A stretch of 64,000 bases of DNA from Chromatiaceae bacterium (GTDB taxonomy: Bacteria > Pseudomonadota > Gammaproteobacteria > Chromatiales > Chromatiaceae), in NCBI GenBank assembly GCA_019356535.1, contig CP037918.1:992001-1056000 (forward strand), written 5' to 3'. The notes under the pieces were generated by a model. That model did not search any database, was not told the origin of the DNA, and saw nothing but the letters and a program-made list of their open reading frames with translations. Both the position numbers and the translations under genes were made by a program. Of this stretch, positions 26,241 to 40,036 are shown piece after piece; the first letter of the stretch is position 1, and every line of letters begins with the position of its first letter.

Positions 26241-28804
26241 CCAAGGATAAATCGCGCTGGCGCAATTTCTGGCGCCATATCCCTCTGCCGGCCGCCGCGC
26301 TGGTGCTGGGGCTGGCTGTGGGTGTCCTGGCCTGGATGGTGATCGATCGCCAGCAGAGCGCGGCGCTCAGCGAGATCTTCGAGGAAGTGCTCGATAACCA
26401 GTTGCATCAGCTGGCGCGCGAATCCCTGATCCGTTTCGAGGAACACCGTCGCAGTTACGTCTTCCTGGCCCGCTTGCTGGCCAATCACCGGCGGATGGCG
26501 GCCTACCTGGATTCCCCGGTCTGGCGCGATGAACATGGCGTGCGGCGCGTGTATCACGGGCACCGCCCGCCCTGGCTGCCGCGAGAACGCATCATCTCGG
26601 ACGTGGCCCAGCCGAGTCACATGTTACTGATGGGGAGCGGGGGCCGGGTGCGCGAGGTCTATTTCGTCACCGGGGACCCGCTGCCGCAGGCGTTCAGCTA
26701 CGAGCCGGCAAACTACCTGGCGGCCAGCGAACAGCGCGCCCTGCTCACCCTGGTCGATGGCGAGCCTTACCTGGTGGTATCTGAACCCATCCGGGATGCC
26801 GAGCATGTCGTCAAGGGATCGCTGGTGCTGCTGGTGCCGCTGGACAGTGCCTTCCTGGCGGCCTCGCAGCAGGCCGCGGTCTCGGAACGTGCCATTACCG
26901 CGGTAATGGATGCCGATGCCCAGATCATCCTCTCGAGCAGCAACCCGCTGGAAGTCGAGGCCGGCACGCCGGTGGACGCCCTCCGCCCGGACTATGTGCT
27001 GACCACCCAGTCCTTCTCCAATTACGATGATTCCGATCTCAACATGCTGTTCAGCACCCTGGTGCCGCGCGCCCTGTACCGTGGAGCTGGGCAGGCTATT
27101 CTCGACCTGGAGCGGCGCCAGCGTGCCATCGGGGCGGCGATCATCGTCGGTCTGTTCGTGTTGCTGTTCGTATTCTTGTCGAGCCGGATCAACCACTCCC
27201 TGCGAAGGCTCCAGGATTTCGCGCAACGCGCGTTGGGCGGGCGACTGGCGCCGCTGAATCCCTCGGGCAACCGCTTGATCCAGCTCGAGGACCGCATTCA
27301 TGACGTGATCGAACTGGTGCTCAAGGCGCGCGAGGAGACTCGCTCGCGGCATGAGCACGAGCTGCGCCAGCTCGAGGCCCTGCGTATCGGCGTCATGGAA
27401 GCCTCGGTGGACGCCATCGTCACGGTGGATGCCGAGGGCAAGATCATCGATTTCAATCCCACCGCGCAGCAGGTGTTCGGGCGCACGCTGGAACAGGCAC
27501 GTGGGCGCCAGCTGGCCAGCCTGGTGTTCGACGAGCCCTCGGGGCAATATTTCCAGTGCCTTGTCATGCGCCTGCGCGAGTCGCCCGAACAGATCAGCTC
27601 TTCCATCCACGTCGAGCTGACTACGGTCGATGGTGAGGAGGAACGGCGCGCGATGGAGGTGGTCATCAAGCCGATCGAACTGGACCAGCGCCTGCTGTTC
27701 ACCGTCTACCTGCGCGATATCTCCGAGCGCAAGCAGCGCGAGGCCGAGATCCGTGCTCTGGCGGCCTTCCCCGAGGAGAGCCCCATCCCCATCCTGCGGA
27801 TCAACAGCCGCGGGGTCATCACCTATGCCAATGCTCCCAGCGAAGCCCTGCTCGATTACTGGCAGTGCCGACCTATGCAGACCCTGCCGGTGTACTGGCG
27901 CGAGCAGGTCGAACAGGTGCTGGCGACCGGGCATACCCAGGAGACCGAGATCGTCACCGAACAGGGCATCTATTCACTGCTGCTCACACCAGTGACCGAC
28001 CTCGGCTATGTCAACATCTATGCCCGTGACATCACCGCCCAGCGCCGTGCCGAAGATGCTCTGCAGCAGCGCCAGGACGAGCTGGTGCACGTGGCGCGTC
28101 TGAGCACCATGGGGGAGATGTCCACCGGCATTGCCCACGAGCTGAACCAGCCCCTGTCGGCGATCGCCAATTTTGCCAACGGCTGCGCGCGCCGCTTGCG
28201 CCTGGATGTGGGAGGCAAGGAGGAGCTGCTCTCGGCGCTGTCACAGATCGCCAACCAGGCCAATCGTGCCGCCGAGATCATCAAGCGCCTGCGCAGCCTG
28301 GTCACCCGCCAGTACCGGGTACGCAGCGAGGTCGATCTCAATCACCTGGTGACCGAGGTCTGTGCCTTGCTGGCGCACGATCTGCGCAAGCAGCAGCTCA
28401 CCGTGGAGACGCGCCTGCACCCGGGGCCCTTGATGGTGTACGTGGACTCGGTACAGATCGAACAGGCCCTGATCAACCTGGTGCGCAATGCGCTGGATGC
28501 CATGAAGTCCGTGGCCCCGCTAGAGCGAAGGCTGGTGATCCGTACCACTCTGGGCCCTTCAGGCACTGCCCGGGTCGCGGTGCGCGATAGAGGCACCGGC
28601 ATTGCGCCGGAGGACATGGAACACCTGTTCGATGCCTTCTTCACCACCAAGGAGACCGGAATGGGCATGGGGCTGGCCATCACCCAGACGATCATCGAGG
28701 ATCACCATGGTAAGATCCTTGCCGAGTCCTGCCCGGGCAAGGGCAGCACCTTCACCATCGAATTGCCCCTGTTCGTGGATACGCCGGAGAGTCTCGCATC
28801 ATGA
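26225..28804 (+). CDS. Membrane sensor histidine kinase with two PAS domains (FixL/DctB-like)
   Basis: 859 aa. First transmembrane helix about residues 22-42, a large periplasmic sensing region to about 300, second helix about 302-321, then a linker. PAS1 spans about 386-500 (ASVDAIVTVDAEGKII) and PAS2 about 512-615 (EESPIPILRINSRGVIT). The dimerisation domain has phosphoacceptor H638 in AHELNQPLSAIANF. The ATPase domain shows the N box NLVRNALDAM, DRGTGI and GMGMGL. The HELNQPL box is typical of the FixL/DctB group. Its stop overlaps the start of the cognate regulator. An alternative start is ATG 26234. The signal is unknown. Confidence 0.88.
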   Translation: MRRMPAKDKSRWRNFWRHIPLPAAALVLGLAVGVLAWMVIDRQQSAALSEIFEEVLDNQLHQLARESLIRFEEHRRSYVFLARLLANHRRMAAYLDSPVWRDEHGVRRVYHGHRPPWLPRERIISDVAQPSHMLLMGSGGRVREVYFVTGDPLPQAFSYEPANYLAASEQRALLTLVDGEPYLVVSEPIRDAEHVVKGSLVLLVPLDSAFLAASQQAAVSERAITAVMDADAQIILSSSNPLEVEAGTPVDALRPDYVLTTQSFSNYDDSDLNMLFSTLVPRALYRGAGQAILDLERRQRAIGAAIIVGLFVLLFVFLSSRINHSLRRLQDFAQRALGGRLAPLNPSGNRLIQLEDRIHDVIELVLKAREETRSRHEHELRQLEALRIGVMEASVDAIVTVDAEGKIIDFNPTAQQVFGRTLEQARGRQLASLVFDEPSGQYFQCLVMRLRESPEQISSSIHVELTTVDGEEERRAMEVVIKPIELDQRLLFTVYLRDISERKQREAEIRALAAFPEESPIPILRINSRGVITYANAPSEALLDYWQCRPMQTLPVYWREQVEQVLATGHTQETEIVTEQGIYSLLLTPVTDLGYVNIYARDITAQRRAEDALQQRQDELVHVARLSTMGEMSTGIAHELNQPLSAIANFANGCARRLRLDVGGKEELLSALSQIANQANRAAEIIKRLRSLVTRQYRVRSEVDLNHLVTEVCALLAHDLRKQQLTVETRLHPGPLMVYVDSVQIEQALINLVRNALDAMKSVAPLERRLVIRTTLGPSGTARVAVRDRGTGIAPEDMEHLFDAFFTTKETGMGMGLAITQTIIEDHHGKILAESCPGKGSTFTIELPLFVDTPESLAS

Positions 28805-29433
28805 ACAGCTCAGTGCGCGCCGAACCCGTGGTATGGGTCGTGGATGATGATGAGGCCATGCGTTCCTCGCTCAAGTGGCTCATCGAATCGGTGGGCATGC
28901 GGGTCGAGAGCTTCGACTCGGCCGACGCCTTTCTGCGTGACCACTACCCCGGGCGCTTCGGTTGCCTTCTGCTGGACGTGCGCATGCCGGGCATGAGCGG
29001 GTTGGACCTGCTCGAGTACATGGAAAGGGAACGGATGATGCCGCCGACCATCATCATTACCGGGCATGGTGACGTGCCTATGGCGGTGCGCGCCATGAAG
29101 GCTGGCGCGGTGGATTTCATCGAGAAGCCCTTCAACGACGAAACCCTGTTAGACGCGATCCGTCACGCCCTGGCAAAGGAAGAGGAACGCCGGGTCACCA
29201 GCGCCCAGGTGGCGGAATATGCCGAGCGGGTGGAGCAGCTCACTCCGCGTGAGCTGGAAGTAATGAAGATGGTCACCGACGGGTGCTCCAACAAGGAGAT
29301 CGCCAACGCCCTGGGGGTGTCGGCCAAGACCATCGAGGCGCATCGTGCGCGAGTGATGGAAAAGATGCACGCCCGCTCGCTGGCTGAGCTGGTGCGCATG
29401 GTGATCGCGGTGGAGCAGCGCCGGCCGTTGTGA
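28801..29433 (+). CDS. FixJ/NarL-type response regulator
   Basis: 210 aa. The receiver domain (about 10-125) has the acidic pocket VDDDE and phosphoacceptor D59 in LLLDVRMPGMSG, plus T and K switch residues (ITGHGD, EKPF). A LuxR-type helix-turn-helix follows at about 145-205 (LTPRELEVMKMVTDGCSNKEIANALGVSAKTIEAHRARV). ATG overlaps the kinase stop, so the two form a pair. The target genes are not evident from the window. Confidence 0.92.
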   Translation: MNSSVRAEPVVWVVDDDEAMRSSLKWLIESVGMRVESFDSADAFLRDHYPGRFGCLLLDVRMPGMSGLDLLEYMERERMMPPTIIITGHGDVPMAVRAMKAGAVDFIEKPFNDETLLDAIRHALAKEEERRVTSAQVAEYAERVEQLTPRELEVMKMVTDGCSNKEIANALGVSAKTIEAHRARVMEKMHARSLAELVRMVIAVEQRRPL

Positions 29434-29442
29434 TCCTGCCCG

Positions 29443-29470
29443 GCAGGAGGCCCGTCCCTGGGCCGCACAT
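29443..29470. repeat. REP-like element between convergent genes
   Basis: The sequence CAGGAGGCCCGTCCCTGGGCC closely matches the second half of the 53-bp tandem unit at 48284-48336 (TAGGAGGCCCGTCCCCGGGCC). It is short and palindromic (GGCCC...GGGCC) and lies between the response regulator and the convergent dehydrogenase. Confidence 0.5.
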
Positions 29471-29482
29471 TTCCCCTCGGGA

Positions 29483-30901
29483 TTACAGGGGCTGTAGCTC
29501 GGGGACCGGGGTGTCGTTCTTCGCCTCGACCTTGTGGTACAGGTCGTACAGCGCGGCCTGCAGGGCTTCTTCCATCACCGGGTGATAGAAGGGCATCTGC
29601 AGCATCTCGCCCACGGTCATTTCTTTCTGGATGCACCAGGCCAGCAGGTGGCCCAGGTGTTCGCCGCGTACGCAGATCATCTCTGCGCCCAGCATGCGTC
29701 CGCTGGCCTTGTCGGCATAGACGCGGATCAGGCCGCGGTTGTTGGCCAGGATCAGCGCGCGTCCCACCGGCGGGATGGCCATCTGGCCGACTGCGGTGGT
29801 CTCGGGATCAAGTTCGCTGAAACGCGCACCCACCTGCACGATGTTGGGGTCGGAGAACACGATGTTCAGCGGTGTCTTGCGGCGGAAGGCGGTGATGCCC
29901 TCGTGGGCCGCGTTGTAGCCCGCGATGCGGCCCTCATCGCCGGCCTCGTGCAGCAGCGGGCGCTCGGCATCGGCATCGCCGGCAATGAAGATCGGCAAGT
30001 CGCCGACCTGCATGGTATGCCGGTCGAACACCGGCACTCCGCGCTCGTCCACCGGGATGCCGGCTGCCGCCAGGTTCAGGCGATCCACATTGGGCTGGCG
30101 ACCGAGGCAGGCGAACACCTTGTCCACCACCACGCTGCGTTCGCCCGCGGTGACGCGGATGCGCCCGTCCTCGGCACGCGACAGCTCGGCCGGCGCGCCC
30201 AGCCACAGGGGCATCTGCTTGCCGACGATGTCAATGGCCTGTTTCGCCACCTCGGGGTCGCAGAGGCCGCCGATGGTCTGCGCCATGTCGATACCGGTTA
30301 CCTCCACCCCCAGCCGCTGCATGGCTTGACCCAGTTCCAGGCCGATCACGCCCAGGCCGATCACTGCGCAGGAAGACGGCAGGGTTTCCTGCTCGAAGAA
30401 GTTGTCGGTGGTGATGATGTCGTCGGCGAACTCCGCCCAGGCGTCAGGTACGATGGGGCGCGAGCCGGTGGCGATCACGATGGCCTTGGCGCGGATGCGC
30501 TGGCCGTCGTCGGTCTCCAGCAGGTCGGGTTCGACAAAATGCGCGTACTGCTCGATCAGCAGCCCCTCCGGAAAGTTGTCGGAGCTGTTCGACAGCACCC
30601 GGTCCACGAAGGTGTCGCGCAGGTCGCGCACGTATTCCATGACCTCGGGCAGATCGACGCGTAGTTGCTCGCCACCCTCGATGCCGAGGCGCGAATACAG
30701 TTCCCGGCGGTGGAAGTCCTCGGCGACCTGGATGATGGCCTTCGAGGGCATGCAGCCGACGCGGGCGCAGGTGGTGCCCAGCTCGCCGCCGTCGATGGCC
30801 ACCACGGACTTGCCGGTGGGGCGGACCTTGCCCAGGGTGTAGAGGCCGGCGCTGCCCAGCCCGATGATGGCGACATCTACCTGACGTTCTTCTGCTGACA
30901 C
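29483..30901 (-). CDS. Dihydrolipoamide dehydrogenase-type flavoprotein disulfide reductase
   Basis: 472 aa. FAD-binding IIGLGSAGLYT at the N terminus; redox-active disulfide C45/C50 in GTTCARVGCMPSK; NAD-binding VIGLGVIGLELG; FAD-contacting GDADAERPLLHEA; C-terminal catalytic pair H440/E445 in HPVMEEAL. Compared with canonical Lpd the sequence around the disulfide is unusual (TTCARVGC where most have GTCLNVGC) and the C-terminal motif lacks the usual Thr-Ser, so it belongs to a divergent Lpd subgroup. It follows glcDE on the same strand by 44 bases, but it is not in a 2-oxoacid dehydrogenase cluster here. Confidence 0.85.
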   Translation of the reverse strand: MSAEERQVDVAIIGLGSAGLYTLGKVRPTGKSVVAIDGGELGTTCARVGCMPSKAIIQVAEDFHRRELYSRLGIEGGEQLRVDLPEVMEYVRDLRDTFVDRVLSNSSDNFPEGLLIEQYAHFVEPDLLETDDGQRIRAKAIVIATGSRPIVPDAWAEFADDIITTDNFFEQETLPSSCAVIGLGVIGLELGQAMQRLGVEVTGIDMAQTIGGLCDPEVAKQAIDIVGKQMPLWLGAPAELSRAEDGRIRVTAGERSVVVDKVFACLGRQPNVDRLNLAAAGIPVDERGVPVFDRHTMQVGDLPIFIAGDADAERPLLHEAGDEGRIAGYNAAHEGITAFRRKTPLNIVFSDPNIVQVGARFSELDPETTAVGQMAIPPVGRALILANNRGLIRVYADKASGRMLGAEMICVRGEHLGHLLAWCIQKEMTVGEMLQMPFYHPVMEEALQAALYDLYHKVEAKNDTPVPELQPL

Positions 30902-30945
30902 GGTGGACTCCTGGTATTCCGGTGAGTTGTCGAGAGGGCAGAATT

Positions 30946-32010
30946 CTAGCAGACGCTGCCCAGCCGCCCGGGATTGAGGATGCCGGCCGGATCGAAGCGT
31001 TCCTTGAGCCGTCGGTGCAGCGCGACCAGACCCGGCGAGAGCTTCTGGAAGGGTGCGCTCTCGCCCTCGCCACGGCGGAAGATCTCGGCATGGCCATCGT
31101 ACGCCGCCACCTGTTCGCGAATGGCCTCGGCCGGGTGGTCGGTAAACACCCAGCGCTGGGCGCCCGCCCAGTCGAGCAGGCTGTCGCGTTCGCAGGCCAG
31201 GCGTGGCGTGGCGGGCGCCAGCGACAGGCGCCAGAGGGTCTGGCCCGGGCGTGCGAAGAAGTCGAGTCGCTGGTCACGCAAGCGTTGCCAGAAGGTGTTG
31301 CCCGATGCCACTACCTCGCCACCGATGCGCCGCGTCCAGGTGTCCACGCTGGCGTGGGCGCCGGACAGACGCAGGTACAAGTGGCCGTCGAGATGGCAGG
31401 CGCCGCTCAGCGGGCAAGGCTGGCGGGCAAGTTCACGCAGGCGTGCCAGCGCGGCCTCGCGCGGCAGCTCCAGCAGCAGGGTGCGGGTTTCGGCCGGTGC
31501 GGGCAGCACCTTGAGCGAGACCTCGAGCAGTACGCCCAGGGTGCCCAGGCTGCCGGCCATCAGGCGCGAGACATCATAGCCGGCGACATTCTTCATCACC
31601 TGTCCGCCGAAGCGCAGCACCTGACCGCGGCCGTCGAGCAGGCGCACACCCAGTACCAGATCGCGTGGCGCGCCGCCCCATGGCCGACGTGGGCCGGCCA
31701 GGCCGCTGGCGACCGCACCGCCGAGGGTGCCACGCTCATCGAAGTGCGGCGGCTCGAAGGCCAGCACCTGGCCCTGTTCGGCCAGCAGGGCCTCGATTTC
31801 GGCCAGCGGGGTGCCGGCACGTGCGGTGAGCACCAGCTCGGTCGGTTCGTAGTCCACGATGCCGCAGTGCGCCGACAGATCCAGGGGCTCGCCGTCCACG
31901 GGGTCGCCGTAGAAGGCCTTGCTGTCGTGGCCGCGGATGCGCAGGGCGGTGCCGGTGTGCCCGGCCTCGCGCACCTGCTCACGCAGCGCGTCGGTCAGGT
32001 CGTCTGTCAT
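30946..32010 (-). CDS. glcE: Glycolate oxidase FAD-binding subunit GlcE
   Basis: 354 aa, within the normal GlcE range. It is a truncated FAD_binding_4-type protein: FEPPHFDERGTLGGAVASGLAGPRRPWGG and VMKNVAGYDVSRLMAGSLGTLGVLLEVSLKVLP are the hallmarks. The frame runs on upstream inside glcD, but the start MTDDLTDAL overlaps the glcD stop (ATGA). In known systems GlcD, GlcE and the Fe-S subunit GlcF are all needed; no glcF follows here. Confidence 0.92.
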   Translation of the reverse strand: MTDDLTDALREQVREAGHTGTALRIRGHDSKAFYGDPVDGEPLDLSAHCGIVDYEPTELVLTARAGTPLAEIEALLAEQGQVLAFEPPHFDERGTLGGAVASGLAGPRRPWGGAPRDLVLGVRLLDGRGQVLRFGGQVMKNVAGYDVSRLMAGSLGTLGVLLEVSLKVLPAPAETRTLLLELPREAALARLRELARQPCPLSGACHLDGHLYLRLSGAHASVDTWTRRIGGEVVASGNTFWQRLRDQRLDFFARPGQTLWRLSLAPATPRLACERDSLLDWAGAQRWVFTDHPAEAIREQVAAYDGHAEIFRRGEGESAPFQKLSPGLVALHRRLKERFDPAGILNPGRLGSVC

Positions 32011-33485
32011 CAGAAGCGCTCCAGGTGAGGAAAGCGCAGGTCGCCGGCCTTGACGTGCATGGCGCCAAACTCCGCGCAGCGGTTGAGAGTGGGGATGGCC
32101 TTGCCCGGGTTGAGCAGGCCGTTCGGGTCGAAAGCGGCCTTGATGGCATGGAACAGTTGCAGCTCCTCGGGCGGGAACTGGGCGCACATCTGGTTGATCT
32201 TCTCCAGGCCCACGCCGTGTTCGCCGGTGATGGTGCCGCCCACCTCCACGCACAGTTCGAGGATCTTGCCGCCGAATTCCTCGGCACGTTCCAGTTCGCC
32301 CGGCGCGTTGCCATCGTAGAGGATCAGCGGGTGCAGGTTGCCGTCGCCGGCGTGGAAGACATTGGCCGCGCGCAGGCCATATTGCTCGGACAGGGCGGCG
32401 ATCTCGCGCAGTACCCGCGCCAGGTGCTTGCGCGGGATGGTGCCGTCCATGCAGTAGTAGTCGGGCGAGATGCGACCGGCCGCGGGGAAGGCGGCCTTGC
32501 GACCAGCCCAGAAGCGCGCGCGTTCGGCCTCGTCGCGCGCGGTGCGCACCTCGCTGGCGCCGGATGCCAGCAGGCGCTGGCGCACGCGAGCGATCTCCTC
32601 GGATACCTCGTCGTTGTCGCCATCCACCTCGCACAGCAGGATGGCGGCCGCATCGGTTGGATAGCCGGCGTGCACGAAGTCCTCGGCGGCACGCAGCGCG
32701 GGCCGGTCCATCATCTCCAGCCCGGCCGGCAGGATGCCCTCGGCGATCAGATCGGCCACCGCCTGGCCGGCCTGTTCCACGTCGTCGAAGGCGGCCAGCG
32801 CCACCTGGGTGCGCTCGGGAATGGGCAGTAACTTCACGGTCACTTCGACCACGATGCCGAGCATGCCCTCCGAGCCGGTGAGCAGGGCGAGCAGGTCGTA
32901 GCCGGGGCTGTCCAGTCCGCTGCCGCCGATACGCAGACGTTCGCCCTCGACGGTGACGATCTCCAGCGCCAGCAGGTTGTTCACTGTGAGCCCGTATTTC
33001 AGGCAGTGCACACCGCCGGCGTTCTCGGCCACATTGCCACCGATGGTACAGGCGATCTGCGAGGAAGGATCGGGTGCGTAGTAGAGACCGTAGGGGCGCG
33101 CTGCTTCGCTAATGGCGAGATTGCGCACGCCGGGCTGCACGCGGGCACAGAGATTGTCCGGATCGACCTCGAGGATACGATTGAGCCGCGACAGGCCGAG
33201 CAGCACGGCATCCTCCCGAGGCAGGGCACCGCCGGACAGCCCGGTGCCAGCACCGCGCGCGATGACGGGCACTTTTTCCTCATGGCAGATGCGCATCACC
33301 GCCTGCACCTGCTCGATATCGCCCGGCAGCGCCACGAGCAGTGGCAGATGGCGGTAGGCGGACAGGCCGTCGCACTCGTAGGGACGGCGTTCTTCTTCGC
33401 GAACCAGCACGAAGGCCGGGTCCAGATGTTTGCGCAGCCGAGCGGCCAGGCGCTCGCGCAGGGTGTCGAGATGGCTGTCTTGCAT
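32010..33485 (-). CDS. glcD: Glycolate oxidase catalytic subunit GlcD
   Basis: 491-aa FAD-linked oxidase converting glycolate to glyoxylate. N-terminal FAD_binding_4 domain (PVIARGAGTGLSGGALP, GGNVAENAGGVHCLKYGLT, GSEGMLGIVVEVTVKLLP) and C-terminal FAD-oxidase domain (NVFHAGDGNLHPLILYD, GTITGEHGVGLEK). In an autotroph it would salvage phosphoglycolate carbon; that role is inferred. Divergent from ppsR with 50 bases between the starts. Confidence 0.95.
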   Translation of the reverse strand: MQDSHLDTLRERLAARLRKHLDPAFVLVREEERRPYECDGLSAYRHLPLLVALPGDIEQVQAVMRICHEEKVPVIARGAGTGLSGGALPREDAVLLGLSRLNRILEVDPDNLCARVQPGVRNLAISEAARPYGLYYAPDPSSQIACTIGGNVAENAGGVHCLKYGLTVNNLLALEIVTVEGERLRIGGSGLDSPGYDLLALLTGSEGMLGIVVEVTVKLLPIPERTQVALAAFDDVEQAGQAVADLIAEGILPAGLEMMDRPALRAAEDFVHAGYPTDAAAILLCEVDGDNDEVSEEIARVRQRLLASGASEVRTARDEAERARFWAGRKAAFPAAGRISPDYYCMDGTIPRKHLARVLREIAALSEQYGLRAANVFHAGDGNLHPLILYDGNAPGELERAEEFGGKILELCVEVGGTITGEHGVGLEKINQMCAQFPPEELQLFHAIKAAFDPNGLLNPGKAIPTLNRCAEFGAMHVKAGDLRFPHLERF

Positions 33486-33535
33486 GGCGTGATTGTCGCA
33501 GAATATGGCGCAGGTGAAACCCTGGAGATCGCTTC

Positions 33536-34357
33536 ATGCCCGAGCACAGCACCCTGTTCCTGGTCTCAGACCGTACCGGGATCACCGTCGAGAGCCTGGT
33601 GCGCACCCTGCTGACCCAGTTCGATCAGGCGCCGGTGCAACGGGTGGTGCGGCCCTTTTGCGACGATGCGGACAAGATCGCGCGGGTGGTGGCCGAGATC
33701 GATGCTGCTGCCGAGGCCGACGGTCGGCGGCCGTTGGTGTATTCCAGCCTGGTGGATCTGGATCTGCGAACCCATCTCAAGCGCTCGCGCGGCCAGGTGT
33801 TCGACATCTTCGACCTGTTCCTGCCCGCGCTCAGCGAGACTTTACACCAGCCGAGCATCGAGCACGTGGGGCTGGCGCACGGCATCGCCGACTACAAGGA
33901 CTACGATCAACGCGTGGAGGCGGTGAACTTTGCGCTGGCCTACGACGATGGAGCGCGCCTGCGCGGGCTGGAGGCGGCCGACCTGATCCTGGTCGGCGTC
34001 TCGCGCAGCGGCAAGACGCCGACCTGCCTGTACCTGGCCATGCAGTACAAGGTGAGAGCCGCCAACTTCCCGCTCACCGAGGACGATTTTCTCGAGGGTC
34101 GTCTTCCCGAGCCCTTGCGGCCGCACCGCGAGCGCCTGTTCGGGCTGATCATCTCGCCGGAACGTCTGCACCAGATCCGCGAGGAGCGTCGGCCCGGCTC
34201 GACTTACGCCAGCCTCGCCCAATGCCGGCGTGAGCTGAGTGCCGCCGAGGCGCTCTACCGGGCCGAGCGCATCCCCTTCATCGACAGTACCAATCTCTCG
34301 ATTGAGGAACTCGCGATCGAGATCATGCAGCAGGTGGGGATGGAGCGCGTCTGGTAA
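33536..34357 (+). CDS. ppsR: Phosphoenolpyruvate synthase regulatory protein (bifunctional kinase/pyrophosphorylase)
   Basis: 273 aa, DUF299/PPSR family. These enzymes phosphorylate PEP synthase with ADP and reverse it with phosphate. The P-loop-like GVSRSGKTPTCLYLA is diagnostic, as is the N-terminal VSDRTGITVE and the MERVW C terminus. PEP synthase itself is not in the window. It ends one base before the end of the convergent FAH-family gene. Confidence 0.92.
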   Translation: MPEHSTLFLVSDRTGITVESLVRTLLTQFDQAPVQRVVRPFCDDADKIARVVAEIDAAAEADGRRPLVYSSLVDLDLRTHLKRSRGQVFDIFDLFLPALSETLHQPSIEHVGLAHGIADYKDYDQRVEAVNFALAYDDGARLRGLEAADLILVGVSRSGKTPTCLYLAMQYKVRAANFPLTEDDFLEGRLPEPLRPHRERLFGLIISPERLHQIREERRPGSTYASLAQCRRELSAAEALYRAERIPFIDSTNLSIEELAIEIMQQVGMERVW

Positions 34358-34358
34358 C

Positions 34359-35135
34359 TCAGCCGGCGAAGCGGTTGCGCAGGGTGCCGATGCCGTCGAT
34401 GGTGACCTCGACGGTCTGGCCGGGCTGCATCAACGCTGCACCGAGCGAGGTGCCGCAGGCGATCAGGTCGCCCGGGTAGAGGGGGATCTCGTGGGCGATG
34501 CGATAGACGATCTCGCGTGGCGAGAAGATCATGTCGGCCACCGGGTAGTCCTGCACGGTCTTGCCATCCAGCACGGCGCGCACGCGCAAGGTTTCGGGTT
34601 CGATGCCGGTGGCGACGAAGGGCCCGACCGGGCCGAAGCTAGGAAAGCTCTTGGCGCGGCACCACTGGCCGAAGGCCGGGTCCTCGAACAAGGGCTCGGG
34701 AGCGGTCACGTCGTTGACGCAGGTGTAGCCGAAGATGATCTGGTCGATCTCTTCTCGAGCCGGCTGGAAGCAGCGCTTGCCGATGACGATGCCCAGCTCG
34801 GCCTCGAACCGGACCTTGACCTTGCCAGCGAAGCCCGGCGGGTGCGTGATCGGTTCCTCGTGGGCCGACAGGCAGCCGGGTAACTTGACGAAATACAAGG
34901 GAAAGCGCGGCCTCTGTGTGCCCTCGACGGTCAGGCGTTCGTGGAAGTTGTTCCACAGGCCAAGGAACTGGCGGGGCTGGACCGGAGGCAGCCAGGCGAT
35001 GTCGGTGCGGTCGACCGTGCGGCCGAGGTCCTTGGTGGGGCCGAACAGTTCACCGCGAAACAGGCGCAGATGGTCGCCCTCGGGTTGGGCGAGCCAGTCG
35101 CGATGGTCGTAACGGACGCGGCACCAGAGTGTCAT
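34359..35135 (-). CDS. Fumarylacetoacetate hydrolase-family protein
   Basis: 258 aa. The FAH fold is recognised from NNFHERL, the metal-binding acidic residues in RFEAELGIVIGK and YTCVNDVTAPE, and the C-terminal LYPGDLIACGTSLG. Members cleave C-C bonds or decarboxylate or isomerise 2-oxo dioic acids (oxaloacetate decarboxylase, hydroxyheptadienedioate isomerase); the specific reaction cannot be read. GAGGGA precedes the ATG. It stands alone between ppsR and a repeat-rich spacer. Confidence 0.82.
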   Translation of the reverse strand: MTLWCRVRYDHRDWLAQPEGDHLRLFRGELFGPTKDLGRTVDRTDIAWLPPVQPRQFLGLWNNFHERLTVEGTQRPRFPLYFVKLPGCLSAHEEPITHPPGFAGKVKVRFEAELGIVIGKRCFQPAREEIDQIIFGYTCVNDVTAPEPLFEDPAFGQWCRAKSFPSFGPVGPFVATGIEPETLRVRAVLDGKTVQDYPVADMIFSPREIVYRIAHEIPLYPGDLIACGTSLGAALMQPGQTVEVTIDGIGTLRNRFAG

Positions 35136-35390
35136 GGGGTCCCTCGGGGTGTGCTTGTGAATAGGAATTTAAATCCTAACCTGGTCGCCTGTCGATTGAC
35201 AATTCGGCTTGGGAATGGGGCTCCCGAGGGTAGGTGTGGTGTTGTCTATGGGTGGCCCCTCCCCAGTCCTTCCCGCGTGCGGGGAGGGGGCGGTTATCCC
35301 CGGTTGCCGAGGGTTCGCCCTTCCTCCGTTTGTGGGGGGCGGGAAGGGGCGCATCGGCGGGAACGGCGTCTCCGCCGCGAAAGAAAACGC
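35136..35390. repeat. GC-rich intergenic spacer with two palindromic repeat units
   Basis: Two copies of the dispersed repeat core: CCCCTCCCC...CCCGCGTGCGGGGAGGGGGC at about 35256-35291, and CCCTTCCTCCG...GGGGGGCGGGAAGGGG at about 35318-35350. The same family recurs between 40 and 63 kb in this window. No gene is visible. Confidence 0.6.
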
Positions 35391-37052
<1,662 letters not shown>

Positions 37053-37131
37053 CTATTTCAGCACAGACCACCCCGTCGCGGGGCCGGGGTTGGCGGATGC
37101 GACGGGAGGTAAACGGCCAAGCGACGTGGCG

Positions 37132-39702
<2,571 letters not shown>

Positions 39703-39754
39703 GCGGGAAGGGGGGTGCGCAGGTCGTGATCTGTCGTGGTCGGAAATGGCGTGC

Positions 39755-40036
39755 TCAGCCGAAGTCGTAGTGTTTCTCGACGTCCTCGAGGATCTCCCAC
39801 ACGCACTTCATGCCGGCGGGGAAGGTGATCAGGTCGCCGCGCCGGAACTCCTGCGGCTCGCCACCTTCGGGCGTGACCCGGAAGCGGCCCTTGAGGATGT
39901 AGCAGGTCTCGCGGTCGGCATAGGTCCATTCGAAGGTACTGGCCTCCTTGCGCCAGATCGGCCAGTCGTACACCCCCAGCACCTCGAGCTTCGGGGGGGA
40001 GGGATTGCGCTCGAGCCGGATTTCGTTGTCGGACAT
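39755..40036 (-). CDS. Small cupin-domain protein
   Basis: 93 aa, one cupin_3/DUF861-type domain ([36 protein letters not shown]). The usual metal-binding histidines of the first motif are replaced (ETCYI), so an enzymatic role is doubtful. It precedes mutS on the same strand. Relatives of this size are widespread in proteobacteria without assigned function. Confidence 0.75.
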   Translation of the reverse strand: MSDNEIRLERNPSPPKLEVLGVYDWPIWRKEASTFEWTYADRETCYILKGRFRVTPEGGEPQEFRRGDLITFPAGMKCVWEILEDVEKHYDFG

